Shown piece after piece: positions 51,721 to 59,754 of a stretch of DNA of 59,754 bases. Numbering within the stretch: the stretch's first letter is position 1; each line of letters begins with the position of its first letter. The stretch comes from DASZBX01 sp035943635 (GTDB lineage Bacteria; Actinomycetota; Actinomycetes; Streptomycetales; Catenulisporaceae), in the NCBI GenBank assembly GCA_035943635.1, contig DASZBX010000041.1, positions 1 through 59,754 on the forward strand. Direction: 5' to 3'. The position numbers and the translations under genes were made by a program. Under the pieces are notes generated by a model, which did no database searches, was not told the DNA's origin, and saw only the letters and a program-made list of their open reading frames with translations.

Positions 51721-52331
51721 CCGGCCCGGCCGCCGGCGATCCGTTCGGCCGGAGATCCGGCGAAAGCAGCCCGCTCCATGATCCACACCATGCCCCGGCC
51801 GACTTCGGCCGGGGCTTCGATGCCATCAAGCTCGATCCGGTCCAGCCGGTAGCCGAGCCGCCGCGCCACGGCCGCGCTGCGCACATTCGCTTCGTCGCAG
51901 TGGATCTCGATCCAGCCGATCCCCGCCAAGTCCAACGAAGCCGCGGTCAGCAGCGCCGCCGCCCGGGTGATCACGCCCCGGCCGGTGTGGTCGACATGGC
52001 ACCAGTACCCGATCTCGACCGCGCCCGGCCCGAGATGGTCATGCACCCCGGCCATACCGAGCACCGCGCCGGTCTGCGCGTCGAAGATCCCGAAGTTGAA
52101 GCTCCCGTCCGACGGCCAGCCGCGTTCCTGCATCTCCCCGAACTCCGCCTGCTGCTCGATCGTCGGCGGCTCGGCGGTCCAGTCCATCCACTGGTGCAAC
52201 GGCTCGTACGACGCACGCACCGCCTCGAACCGGGCCTGCAAATCCTGCGGCTCCCAACGCCGCAGCACCAGATCCCCGGACTCGATCCGCATCGGCAGCA
52301 CGACGCCCGGGGCCAGAGCGGGCTCGTTCAC
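51717..52331 (-). CDS. GNAT-family N-acetyltransferase
   Basis: A 204-residue acetyltransferase. It has LVLRRWEPQDLQARFEAV at the start, MAGVHDHLGPGAVEIGYWCH, the acetyl-CoA loop HTGRGVITRAAALL, and HCDEANVRSAAVARRLGYRLD, all of the RimJ/RimL type. GTG at 52331 overlaps the stop of the upstream AAA+ gene (GTGA), so translation is coupled. Its TAG stop is part of the CTAG end of the MITE. The acceptor substrate is unknown. Confidence 0.87.
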   Translation of the reverse strand: MNEPALAPGVVLPMRIESGDLVLRRWEPQDLQARFEAVRASYEPLHQWMDWTAEPPTIEQQAEFGEMQERGWPSDGSFNFGIFDAQTGAVLGMAGVHDHLGPGAVEIGYWCHVDHTGRGVITRAAALLTAASLDLAGIGWIEIHCDEANVRSAAVARRLGYRLDRIELDGIEAPAEVGRGMVWIMERAAFAGSPAERIAGGRAG

Positions 52332-55300
52332 AGGTACTGCCCCAACGGACGCTCCCGCTCGTCCGGCTCGGCCGGGCCGCCCGCGGTCAGTTCCGCGATG
52401 CCCGCCGCCTGCACGTCCGCCACGGTCAGCTCGGTCAGCGCCTTGGTGCTGCTGCGCCGGGTCGACGTCACCCGCTTCGCGTGTTGCGCCACCGCCCGGT
52501 CGAACAGGTTGCGCATCGTGCGCGCGTTGCCGAACGCACTGCCGCGCGACAGGTTGGCCAGCAGGTCGCGCAACTGCTCCTCGACCCCTTCGGCCAGCAC
52601 GAACCCGGACCTGCGGGCGAAGGCGCGGAACGCCGAGACCAACTCCGCGTCGGCCAGGTCGGCGAAGCGCAGGGTGGCGGTGAACCGCGAGGCCAGGCCC
52701 GGGTTGCTGGCCAGGAAGTCGGCCATCGGCTGCTCGTATCCGGCCGCGATCACCACGAACTCGCCGTGGTGGTCCTCCATCAGCTTCACCAGTTCCGCCA
52801 GCGCCTCCTGGCCGAAGTCGTTGCCGCCGAGCGTGGGCCGGGACAGGGCGTACGCCTCGTCGATGAACAGCACGCCGCCCAGGGCCTGGTCCACGGCTGC
52901 GCGCACCTTCGGCGCGGTCTGGCCGATGTACTCGCCGACCAGGTCGCCCCGGGACACCTCCACCAGCTGCCCGGAGTCCAGCAGGCCCAGGTCCTTGAGC
53001 ACCGCCGCCAGCAGCCGGGCCACGGTCGTCTTTCCGGTGCCCGGATTGCCCAGGAACACCATGTGCCGGGTGGTCTGCACCTCCGGCAGGCCGCGCTTGC
53101 GGCGCAGCGCGGTCGCCTTCGCCTGCGCGACCAGGAGTTCGAACTCTTCCTTGACCGAGGACAGTCCGGCCAACGCGGCCAGTTCCAGCAGCGCGGGGGA
53201 GTCCGGGCCGGTCACCGCCGTCGCGGTCAGGTCGGCCACGGTCAGCGTCAATCCCGATTCCATGGCCGCGCCCGCCTCCGCCTCGGCCGTGACCCGGGCC
53301 CGGGCCGCCGTCACGGCCTCCCCGGCCAGCGTCACCGCGATCCGGGCGTTGCGCAGGTTGCCGCTGCGCCGGGTGGACGCCAGCCGGATCCCGGCCTGCT
53401 CGGCCACCTGCGCCGAGACCTGCGCGCCGCGCTCGGCCGCCGCGCGCCGGAACAGCTCGGCGAACCCCTCGGCGGTGAACTCCTGGCTGCGCGCGATCCG
53501 CAGCCGCTGCACCAGCGCCGGATTCAGGTCCGTCAGCGCCGCCACGCCGCCGGCTTCGCAGATCCCGACGACGTGCAGGTTGTCGTTCACGTCGATCAGC
53601 AGGTGCAGCTCGTCCAGCAGCGCGGCGCCGCAGCGCTCGTCCTGCCCGGCCAGGTCCAGGCCCTCGAAGATCAGCAGCGCGGACCCGTCTGTCCCGCTGG
53701 CGTGGGCGCGCAGCAGCGACGCCGCCTCGGCCGGGCGCAGGCCGGTGAACTCGTTCGCCGACAACCACACGGTCGAGGTGATCGGCCGGCGCTTGAGCCC
53801 GCGCTCCAGCTCCCGGGCCGCGTCCCGCTTCCCGGTGCCGTCCGGTCCGGCCAGCAGCAGCCGCACCGGGCCGTCGGCGGCCGCGACCTCGCGGATCGCC
53901 GTCACCAGCTGCTCCTGCCCGACCAGGTCCGCGCCCAGGCCCAGGGCCGCGATCTGCTCGGCCGCGGCCCGCGCGGCCCCGCTCGCCGCGGCCGACATCC
54001 CGCCGACCGCGCCGGGGTACGAGCCGCCGGTCGCGCCCGGGCCCGCCGGGCCGGGCTTGCCGGACTGACCGGCCGCGCCCGGTTCCGGCCGTCCCTGCGC
54101 AGCAGGCTGACTCTGCCCGGCCGCCTCGGACGCTCCGGCCGGACCGTCTCCCGACGCGCCCGACCCGTTGCCCGAGCCGCCGACGCCGCCCGAAACCGCC
54201 GTACTGGACCCCACGCCGGCCCGGTCGCCCCCGCTGCGGGCCGGGTCCGAGCCGTTGCCCGCGCTGCCCGGGTCGGTGGTGCCGGATGTGTTCGTGCTGT
54301 TCGTCCCGTTACTCCCGTTCGCGCCGCCGAGCTGCGCCACCCGCGCGACCCACGGGTTGGCCACCGCCCGGCGCACCGCGAACAGCTGCCGCAGGTTGTT
54401 CTGGAAGGCGCTGACCGGCACGTAGATCGTGCCCGGGTGGTTCGGCGGGTTCGGCAGGCCCCACAGCGCGGCCGCGAACCGCACGGTCAGGTCCAGCCAG
54501 GCCCGGCACAGGTCCGCCTGACCGGCCATCAGCCCGCGGGAGAGCCAGGCGGTGACCGCGTTCTGCCACTGGTTGATCTTGTAGTCGGCCTTGAGCTCCT
54601 CCAGCCGGGCCACCGTCCGCTGGTGCATGTCCAGCCCGGCGATCACGGCCAGCTGCACCGGCACGTCCGCCATCTTGTTCTGGATCACCAGGCCGGCCAA
54701 CAGAGTCGGCAGGTCCTCCGGCCCCGACGCCGCCTCGCGCAGCTGCTCGTGCACCGCTTCCAGGCCGGAGTAGATCCACTGGGCCAGGCCGAGCGGGCCG
54801 GTCAGCTCCGGCAGTACGGCGGTGATCTCCTCGCCGGCCGCGGCCGTCCAGGCCTGGCGCAGCTCGCCGCGGGAGAGCGTGCGGTCATGCTCGGCGAACG
54901 GCTCGCGCTGCCGGGCCAGTTCGCGGATCGCCTCGATCCGCGGCCGCAGCGGCTCGATCTCCTCGAACACCCCGAGCAGCGGGTCCAGCAGGTCCAGGGC
55001 GAGGTCGCAGCGTTCGATCTTGCCCAGGCTGAAGCCGACCGGCGGGAACCAGTCCGAGGAGTTGCAGTTCCAGTTGCCCGGCAGCCGGGCCGGCGGGGAG
55101 GTGGTGGTCAGGTGCGCGGCGAACAGCTCACGCTCGAGGTTGGCCCGGCTGCCGCCGTGCACGGCCAGCTCCCCGACCAGGAAGTCGCACATGTTGTTCA
55201 GGTCGTAGAGCACCGGATTGAGCGGGCTGCGATACCCCTTGACGTCCGAGGTGACCAGGCCGGCGCAGCGCGGGTCGGCGAGCACGGCGTCTATCTTCGC

Positions 55301-55411
55301 CGCGGCGTCCTGATAGCAGCCCTCGGGCACCCGCCACGGCCGGCCGTACGAGTAGACGTCGAGAATCGGCTCGTCGGTGAGGAGCAGCTCAAGGTGTTCG
55401 GGTAATTGCAC
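52328..55411 (-). CDS. Large AAA+ protein, CbxX/CfxQ-like C-terminal module
   Basis: A 1027-residue protein. The N-terminal 350 residues are helical and unassigned. A Gly/Ser/Asn/Pro-rich linker follows (about 355-455). The first AAA module has a weak Walker A (GPDGTGKRD, about residue 522) and no clear Walker B acidic pair. The second, of CbxX/CfxQ or EccA type, is complete: GNPGTGKTT near 786, VLFIDEAYAL, sensor and arginine-finger region SNPGLASRF. The second module should hydrolyse ATP; the first may be regulatory. The substrate is unknown; the coupled GNAT gene may be functionally linked. Confidence 0.85.
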   Translation of the reverse strand: MQLPEHLELLLTDEPILDVYSYGRPWRVPEGCYQDAAAKIDAVLADPRCAGLVTSDVKGYRSPLNPVLYDLNNMCDFLVGELAVHGGSRANLERELFAAHLTTTSPPARLPGNWNCNSSDWFPPVGFSLGKIERCDLALDLLDPLLGVFEEIEPLRPRIEAIRELARQREPFAEHDRTLSRGELRQAWTAAAGEEITAVLPELTGPLGLAQWIYSGLEAVHEQLREAASGPEDLPTLLAGLVIQNKMADVPVQLAVIAGLDMHQRTVARLEELKADYKINQWQNAVTAWLSRGLMAGQADLCRAWLDLTVRFAAALWGLPNPPNHPGTIYVPVSAFQNNLRQLFAVRRAVANPWVARVAQLGGANGSNGTNSTNTSGTTDPGSAGNGSDPARSGGDRAGVGSSTAVSGGVGGSGNGSGASGDGPAGASEAAGQSQPAAQGRPEPGAAGQSGKPGPAGPGATGGSYPGAVGGMSAAASGAARAAAEQIAALGLGADLVGQEQLVTAIREVAAADGPVRLLLAGPDGTGKRDAARELERGLKRRPITSTVWLSANEFTGLRPAEAASLLRAHASGTDGSALLIFEGLDLAGQDERCGAALLDELHLLIDVNDNLHVVGICEAGGVAALTDLNPALVQRLRIARSQEFTAEGFAELFRRAAAERGAQVSAQVAEQAGIRLASTRRSGNLRNARIAVTLAGEAVTAARARVTAEAEAGAAMESGLTLTVADLTATAVTGPDSPALLELAALAGLSSVKEEFELLVAQAKATALRRKRGLPEVQTTRHMVFLGNPGTGKTTVARLLAAVLKDLGLLDSGQLVEVSRGDLVGEYIGQTAPKVRAAVDQALGGVLFIDEAYALSRPTLGGNDFGQEALAELVKLMEDHHGEFVVIAAGYEQPMADFLASNPGLASRFTATLRFADLADAELVSAFRAFARRSGFVLAEGVEEQLRDLLANLSRGSAFGNARTMRNLFDRAVAQHAKRVTSTRRSSTKALTELTVADVQAAGIAELTAGGPAEPDERERPLGQYL

Positions 55412-55603
55412 GTTCTCGGCCCCCTGCGCTCAATCCTGCGTCAACGCAACCATGATGGCACAGGGGCGGGGCGCGGCACCGGACGGACCCGGACGGCGGA
55501 TCGGCCGCGGACCGGCGCGAGCCCGCCGCGTCCGGGGTCCGGCCAGGTCAGGCGGACGGTCGCGGACGAGCGGGCTCGCCGGGGGAATCCGGAGCAGAAA
55601 GGG

Positions 55604-56467
55604 TTACGGCGCGGTGCCGTTGATGATCGCCATCACGATGTTCGCAGCCTGCAACTGCCACTGCGCGTACGCGGTCGGGTAACCGGACTTCTGCACCCGC
55701 TGCGCGGCCTGCCACAGACCGGTGTGGTTGTAGTCCGGCACCTCGGACTGGAGCACCTGGAGGAACTTGTTCGCCGCGTAGGTCGGCGTGGTGATCTGCG
55801 ACGCGGTGCCCCAGCCCATCGACGGGCGCTGCTGGAACAGGCCGAGCGAGTCGGCGTTGTCCGCGGAGGTCAGGTTGATCAGCGAAGACTCCTGCGACGC
55901 GGTGGCGACGGCTATCACCGCGGCGTACGGGCTCATCCCGCGCTGGTAGGCCACCTTCACGATGGTCTTGGCGTTGGCCCACTGGGTCGACGAGAGGTTG
56001 AAGAACTCCTGCGAGCCGTACAGGCCCTCCGGCTCCAGCGCGGAGAGCGTGGTGTGCGCCCACGGGGCCGGGATCGCGGCCACGGTGGTCTGGGCCGGCG
56101 TGGTGGCCGGGGTGGCCGCCGGGGCGGCGGGCTTGGCCGGGGCCGGCGAGGCGACCGCGGCGGCGGCCAGCTGGCTCGCGGTCAGCGCGGTGGCGTTGGC
56201 CAGGCCCACGTTCGGGTTCACCGGGTTGACCGGGGCGTGCGGCGCGGTCATCGCGGCGGTCATCGCGCCGGCCGCGGGGGCCGCCATCAGGGCCGCGGCC
56301 ACGCCGGCGACCGCGAAGGCCGGGTGCAGCCGGGGCCGCTGGTCGACGCCGCCGAGGACCGCGGCGGCCTTCGGCTTGCGGTGTCCGGAGGAGGAGATGA
56401 CGCTGGACTGCACGTACTCGTACTCGTCGAACTCTATCGAGCCCTTGGGCTTTCGATGTGCGGACAC
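55604..56467 (-). CDS. Secreted lysozyme-like (SLT-type) protein under c-di-AMP riboswitch control
   Basis: A 287-residue protein. A polar 45-residue N-terminus precedes a hydrophobic segment (AFAVAGVAAALMAAPAAGAM), then an Ala/Pro/Thr linker of about 60 residues. The C-terminal domain has AVATASQESSLINL, in which the Glu is the likely catalytic acid, and DSLGLFQQRPSMGWGTASQI, typical of actinomycete lysozyme-like exoproteins. It likely cleaves or binds peptidoglycan. GTG at 56467 directly follows the riboswitch. The unusual long n-region might delay export or be removed; a later start is possible. Confidence 0.87.
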   Translation of the reverse strand: MSAHRKPKGSIEFDEYEYVQSSVISSSGHRKPKAAAVLGGVDQRPRLHPAFAVAGVAAALMAAPAAGAMTAAMTAPHAPVNPVNPNVGLANATALTASQLAAAAVASPAPAKPAAPAATPATTPAQTTVAAIPAPWAHTTLSALEPEGLYGSQEFFNLSSTQWANAKTIVKVAYQRGMSPYAAVIAVATASQESSLINLTSADNADSLGLFQQRPSMGWGTASQITTPTYAANKFLQVLQSEVPDYNHTGLWQAAQRVQKSGYPTAYAQWQLQAANIVMAIINGTAP

Positions 56468-56486
56468 GCCTCGGTTCTGCCTCTCG

Positions 56487-56655
56487 TCTGCCGCCTACCG
56501 GGTTAGCTGACGGGTTCGCGCGGAAGAGAGTCGCGCTACCGCGCCGGTTTCGGTCTGACCCGATCCGGCGCCGATTCACCCCGGGTGCCTCGGCCTGGCG
56601 GGCCTCGGCGGTGGTTCCCCGGCTCCGAGAACCTCCAAGGACTCGGCGGATACCC
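56487..56655 (-). promoter_or_regulatory. ydaO/yuaA-type cyclic di-AMP riboswitch
   Basis: On the minus strand the leader contains, in order, GCCGGGGAACCACCG, GGGGTGAATCGGCG, and near the 3' end GCGAACCCGTCAGCTAACCC followed by GTAGGCGG. These are the conserved blocks of the ydaO riboswitch as found before rpf and other wall-hydrolase genes in actinomycetes. The closing stem pairs CCGCC near 56650 with GGCGG near 56491. The start codon is 20 bases past the 3' end. In this class c-di-AMP binding turns expression off, linking wall lysis to osmotic and turgor signalling. Confidence 0.92.
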
Positions 56656-56877
56656 CGGGCCGCACTTTCGTGTACGGCAACTACCGGAAGTATGGGCTGA
56701 CTTTATTGGATCGAGACAAGCGATGTCACTGTTTCTCAACAAAATTCTTGGTCATGCATAGATCAAGAGAGGCGAGTGAGTGCCACCCGGCGCCATATCA
56801 ACACTGCGTGACACTCACCCGTTACCGGTGGCTACGAAGGGTCCGGCACTGAGACAGGACGTGAACGCCACCCGTCT
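56656..56877. promoter_or_regulatory. Promoter region upstream of the riboswitch
   Basis: About 220 bp of lower-GC sequence without a gene. On the minus strand TTGTCT and CATACT with a 19-base spacer (about 56690-56720) could drive the riboswitch transcript. GTGAGTG and CACTCAC elements near 56775-56818 form a loose dyad. Confidence 0.35.
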
Positions 56878-56955
56878 CCGCACTCCCGGGCCGGGCCGGA
56901 TGTCGGTGCCGGACTGTAACCGGACCCGATAGGCCGTCCCGACCCGGGAGTGCGG
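56878..56955 (-). terminator. Large hairpin directly after the S53 peptidase gene
   Basis: CCGCACTCCCGGG at 56878-56890 pairs perfectly with 56943-56955, five bases beyond the peptidase stop codon. The 52-base interior contains a second small stem (TGCCGG with CCGGAC). It lacks a T-run, as is common for actinomycete terminators. Confidence 0.7.
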
Positions 56956-56960
56956 ACGAC

Positions 56961-59000
56961 CTAGAACAAGTACGACCAAAGGTACAGCGGGGTCGCCGTG
57001 CCGAGACCGTTGGCGTCGCTGTAGCCGTTGCCGGCCTTCAGAAGCTGGTCGTCACCGAAGTTGACCGCGACCGGCGGGAAGCCCTGGAACGCCGGAAGCG
57101 TGTTGTAGGCCTTGGTCCCGGCGCTGTGGTCGGTCACGACCGAGATGGCCGGGCTCTTATAGCGCGCGTACAGGGCCGGGTTGGCGAACCCGGTCGGGGA
57201 GTGCTGAGCCTGGATCACATCGGCCTGCAGCCCGGTGAACAGCGGACAGGCCAGCGAGGTGCCGCCGATGTCGCTCTCGCCATAGCCGGTCGTGCCGTCC
57301 GGCAGCGTCTGGGTCATGCCGATCAGGAAGCCGGTGTACGGGTCGGCGTCCATCGACACGTCCGGCGACGTACGCATCGGCTGCGTGGTCGTGGTCCCGT
57401 CCGGCAGCGTGGTGGCCAGCTTCTTGGACGCGATCCCCTTCTGATACCACGGCTCGCCGAACACCGCGCTGGTCCCGCCGCCGCCGCCGAACTGCCACCC
57501 GTAGTCGGTCCAGGTGGTCGGATCGGTCAGCACCCAGGCGTCGGTGCCCCACACGGTGTTCCACAGCTGCTGGTCGTTCTTGCCGATGGCCAGCGAGGTG
57601 CCGCCGACGTCGGTGGCCCACGGGTCCGACGACGGGAACTCGGCCTGCGGCGTGGTGGAGGTGTCGGTGACCCCGCAGGAGGTCGCCGGGTCCTCGGCGC
57701 CGCAGTCGCCCGAGGAGAAGTCGAACCCGATCCCCTCGATCGCGCCCTGGATGAACAGCTGGCTGTACTCGGCTATGGTGGTCGGCGGCTCGTTGCCGGT
57801 GGAGGAGTAGACCACCCCGGCCCACGAGTTGGACACCAGGTCGACCGAGTGGGTGTCCACGATCGAGGTGAAGACGGACAGGAAGTCCACGTCGTTGCAC
57901 GAGTTCGAGCCGTAGTAGTGGATGTCCGCGCCCGGCGCCATGCCGTGCACGGCCTCGATGTCCAGGCTCTCCTCCGGCGCCCAGCCGGCCGCGCCGCCGC
58001 ATTCGTCCTCGGAGTTCCAGTCCGCGGGGGTGACGGTCTGGGTGAACTGGCCGGGCTTGAACGGCGCGTCCCCGCGGTCGACGGCGTACTTGTTCGCGTC
58101 GGCGGCTATCGTGCTGGAACCGTACGCGTCCACGACGGCGACCTTCACACCCTTGCCGGTCAGGCCGGTGCTGGTCACTCCGTATGCGCCACGCATCTGC
58201 GAGGGGGTGTAGCCGCAGACCGCGTAGGGGCTGTCACTGGCGCCGTTGATTGCCGGGTCGGTGGTGTCCTTGATCTGGCCGTAGTAGGCCGAGCAGGGGG
58301 TCGGGCCGAGGAAGACGGAGCCGTCCGGCTCAGTGGTCTGCTTCGCGGTGGTGCCGGACAGCCCGGGCACGGCCGGAGTGGTCTCCTGGCCGACCGTGTT
58401 CGTGATCATCTTGAGCGGCATGTTGTTCAGGTTGCCGATGGCCAGCACCGACCCGGCGACTGCGGCTGGGACCTGCGCGGAGGTGGTGGGGGCGTAGTAC
58501 GTCTTCCCGGCCACCGAGTAGTTGTGGATCGCGGTGCCGTAGGCGGCCTGGGTCTGCGCGGCGGTTCCGGAGACGGTGATCGAGTGCGCGTCTGAGCTGG
58601 TGACCGTCAATCCGGCTGCGGTCAGCCAGGCGGTCACGGCTTTGACCTGCGTTGCCGTGGCGCCGAACTCCGCCTGCTCCTGGGCGGGCGTCAGGTAGCG
58701 CTGGTAGGACGGGCTGCCGGGTGTCGACACCGCGGTGGCGTAGGCGGCCATCCCGGCCTGGTTCTGCCCGGCGAGGTAGACGGTCGTGGTGATCCGGGCT
58801 CCCGGCGAGACGGCGCCCCGGTCCGCTGAGTTGGTCGCCCACGCCGGGTGCGAGTTGGCCACCGGCGCCGTACTGGCCGAAGCGGACGCTATCGGCCCGG
58901 TCAACACCATCGCGCCGGTCAGCGCGGCGGTGGACAGCATGGCTAGCGTTCGCGAACGGGTTTTCACGAAGGGATTGGTCGAGTTAGTGACCAAGGGCAT
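56961..59000 (-). CDS. Secreted S53 (sedolisin/kumamolisin-like) peptidase
   Basis: A 679-residue proenzyme. A signal peptide (hydrophobic core at about 18-40) is followed by a pro-kumamolisin activation domain (about 45-200) with SYQRYLTPAQ and SVAGKTYYAPTT. The catalytic domain contains the Glu/Asp pair in APEESLDIEAVHGMAPGADI and the serine in DIGGTSLACPLFTG; the C-terminal Ca2+ site is in GNGYSDANGLG. These enzymes work outside the cell at acid pH, which suggests an acid-soil habitat. GGAAGGAA precedes the ATG at 59000 by about eight bases. Confidence 0.94.
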   Translation of the reverse strand: MPLVTNSTNPFVKTRSRTLAMLSTAALTGAMVLTGPIASASASTAPVANSHPAWATNSADRGAVSPGARITTTVYLAGQNQAGMAAYATAVSTPGSPSYQRYLTPAQEQAEFGATATQVKAVTAWLTAAGLTVTSSDAHSITVSGTAAQTQAAYGTAIHNYSVAGKTYYAPTTSAQVPAAVAGSVLAIGNLNNMPLKMITNTVGQETTPAVPGLSGTTAKQTTEPDGSVFLGPTPCSAYYGQIKDTTDPAINGASDSPYAVCGYTPSQMRGAYGVTSTGLTGKGVKVAVVDAYGSSTIAADANKYAVDRGDAPFKPGQFTQTVTPADWNSEDECGGAAGWAPEESLDIEAVHGMAPGADIHYYGSNSCNDVDFLSVFTSIVDTHSVDLVSNSWAGVVYSSTGNEPPTTIAEYSQLFIQGAIEGIGFDFSSGDCGAEDPATSCGVTDTSTTPQAEFPSSDPWATDVGGTSLAIGKNDQQLWNTVWGTDAWVLTDPTTWTDYGWQFGGGGGTSAVFGEPWYQKGIASKKLATTLPDGTTTTQPMRTSPDVSMDADPYTGFLIGMTQTLPDGTTGYGESDIGGTSLACPLFTGLQADVIQAQHSPTGFANPALYARYKSPAISVVTDHSAGTKAYNTLPAFQGFPPVAVNFGDDQLLKAGNGYSDANGLGTATPLYLWSYLF

Positions 59001-59026
59001 GGCGTGGGTTCCTTCCCCAGGTGTGA

Positions 59027-59069
59027 GCAAGGGGGCACCATCAGTGGTGTTCGGTGGTGTGCCCCTTGC
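59027..59069 (-). promoter_or_regulatory. Leader hairpin before the S53 peptidase
   Basis: GCAAGGGGGCAC at 59027-59038 pairs with GTGCCCCTTGC at 59059-59069 with one bulged G. It ends 27 bases before the start codon, so it would lie in the 5' leader and could affect translation or mRNA stability. Confidence 0.55.
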
Positions 59070-59175
59070 GCGGTGTCGCGCTGTAGCCGATCGGCCACTG
59101 CGCGCCTACTCTCCATTGATTACTGGCTGGATTGTTTGTGAGCAAGCTTGATGGGGTTACGGAATGGTTCCGGGT

Positions 59176-59205
59176 GGGGGATGTGGGGGATGTGGGGGAT
59201 GTGGG
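59176..59205 (+). repeat. GGGGGATGT triplication, G-quadruplex motif
   Basis: Three perfect 9-bp units of GGGGGATGT, then GGG. Four G-runs with 4-base loops fit the canonical G-quadruplex rule. G-rich sequence continues to about 59300. It lies about 180 bp upstream of the S53 gene on the opposite strand. Confidence 0.85.
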
Positions 59206-59536
59206 AGATCCGGGGGTAGTGGGTGGTTTGGGGGAGTGCGGGTGGTGTTGGGGAGTGCGGGGTGCTTGGGGGTGGTTGGTTGCGCGCCGTGGTGGGGGTT
59301 TAAGTCAAAGGCGGCCCGTGGCGATTTTCCGCGCTGGGTCAGGTGGTGGGTGAGTTCAAGACGCGAGAAAATCACCACGGTTTTCTGCGGCGGTCGACTT
59401 CCGTAGAGCTCATTCCGAGTGGTGCGGTGGGTGCGTGGGCGACGGTCCTGTCGTGGTCGTCTTGATCGCGGGCAAGTAGGCCACCGGAGTAGGGGATGGT
59501 TGATTGGGCCTGGTGTCGTGCGATGGGCAGGGGGGC

Positions 59537-59754
59537 GGGTTTCAGGCGCGAGCCACCGGGGCGGGCCCGCCCGACTCAGGTGCCGATGCCGACCTGCGTT
59601 CCGGCTAGGGTGGGTTTTCAGGCGCGAGCCACGGGGGCAGGCCCGCCCAACCCGGGCACCGCTGCCGACCTACCCTCTCGCCGAGGCCGGGTTTCAGGCG
59701 CGAGCCATCGGGGCGGGCCCGCTCAACCTGGGTATCGTTGCCGACCTGCGTTCC
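59537..59754 (+). repeat. 75-77 bp tandem array, three units, running off the window
   Basis: Units begin GGGTTTTCAGGCGCGAGCCA (or GGGTTTCAGG...) at 59537, 59612 and 59689. Each then reads through GGGCGGGCCCGCCC-type sequence and GCCGACCT, followed by a variable end. The repeat is long and the variable parts are short and related, so this is a minisatellite-like array. The gap 59206-59536 before it holds no gene that I recognise. Confidence 0.85.

Noticed and set aside
59537..59754. CRISPR array
   Set aside because: Repeats are 75-77 bp and contiguous, with related rather than unique intervening sequence; no cas genes nearby.
1..59754. tRNA or rRNA genes
   Set aside because: I looked for the GGTTCGA-type T-loop with a paired acceptor stem and for rRNA core sequences and found none that hold together.

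Overview
This window is chromosomal DNA from a high-GC actinomycete, most likely a filamentous soil genus of the Streptomyces/Catenulispora type. That placement is an inference. It rests on strong G/C bias at third codon positions, F420-type oxidoreductases, MocR, Lrp and LacI regulators, a Tat-exported Dyp peroxidase, large secreted hydrolases, and a cyclic-di-AMP (ydaO-type) riboswitch in front of a lysozyme-like exoprotein. I see no rRNA, tRNA, CRISPR array or intact transposase.

Layout. 0-0.9 kb is a non-coding repeat island: a 590-bp imperfect inverted repeat around a perfect hexanucleotide microsatellite, followed by a dispersed repeat that returns at 25.4 kb. 0.9-5.9 kb holds a Nudix hydrolase, a FAD oxidoreductase, the iron-uptake pair efeO-efeB without efeU, and a PPOX/F420 protein. 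6.7-8.6 kb is an ammonium transporter with a PII protein whose signalling residues are changed. 8.9-12.3 kb has an exported phosphoesterase, a VOC protein and a Gfo/Idh/MocA oxidoreductase. 12.3-18.1 kb has an XRE antitoxin remnant, an MBL-fold hydrolase and a convergent SbcD-like/YhaN-like repair pair. 18.4-24.8 kb has two tandem M1 aminopeptidase N genes and an LLM-class oxidoreductase. 24.9-30.6 kb has a small gene split by an in-frame UGA and a secreted GH92 mannosidase with a ricin-type lectin domain, preceded by two palindromes and followed by a LacI regulator that probably reads them.

30.6-49 kb is a mixed region. It contains a siderophore-interacting protein, a lipoprotein phosphodiester glycosidase, a divergent Lrp regulator/lactate 2-monooxygenase pair, a MoxR-VWA/metallopeptidase pair, and many eroded genes: a P-type ATPase lacking its catalytic core, a frameshifted gene, an Lrp lacking its middle, a PIN domain lacking its N-terminus, a Nudix protein with a broken Nudix box and a MoaD-like protein without the terminal Gly-Gly. 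49-59 kb has a MocR/PNPOx divergon, a membrane protein with Glu/Val-rich repeats, a 202-bp MITE between convergent genes, a GNAT, a two-module AAA+ protein, the riboswitch-controlled lysozyme-like protein and an S53 peptidase. The window ends in G-quadruplex-like DNA and a 75-77 bp tandem array that runs off the edge.

The main themes are iron and nitrogen acquisition, secreted peptide/glycan degradation, cell-wall remodelling under c-di-AMP control, and an unusual density of genes reduced by internal deletion, frameshift or nonsense change. All assignments come from reading sequence and remembered family motifs; no database search was run.
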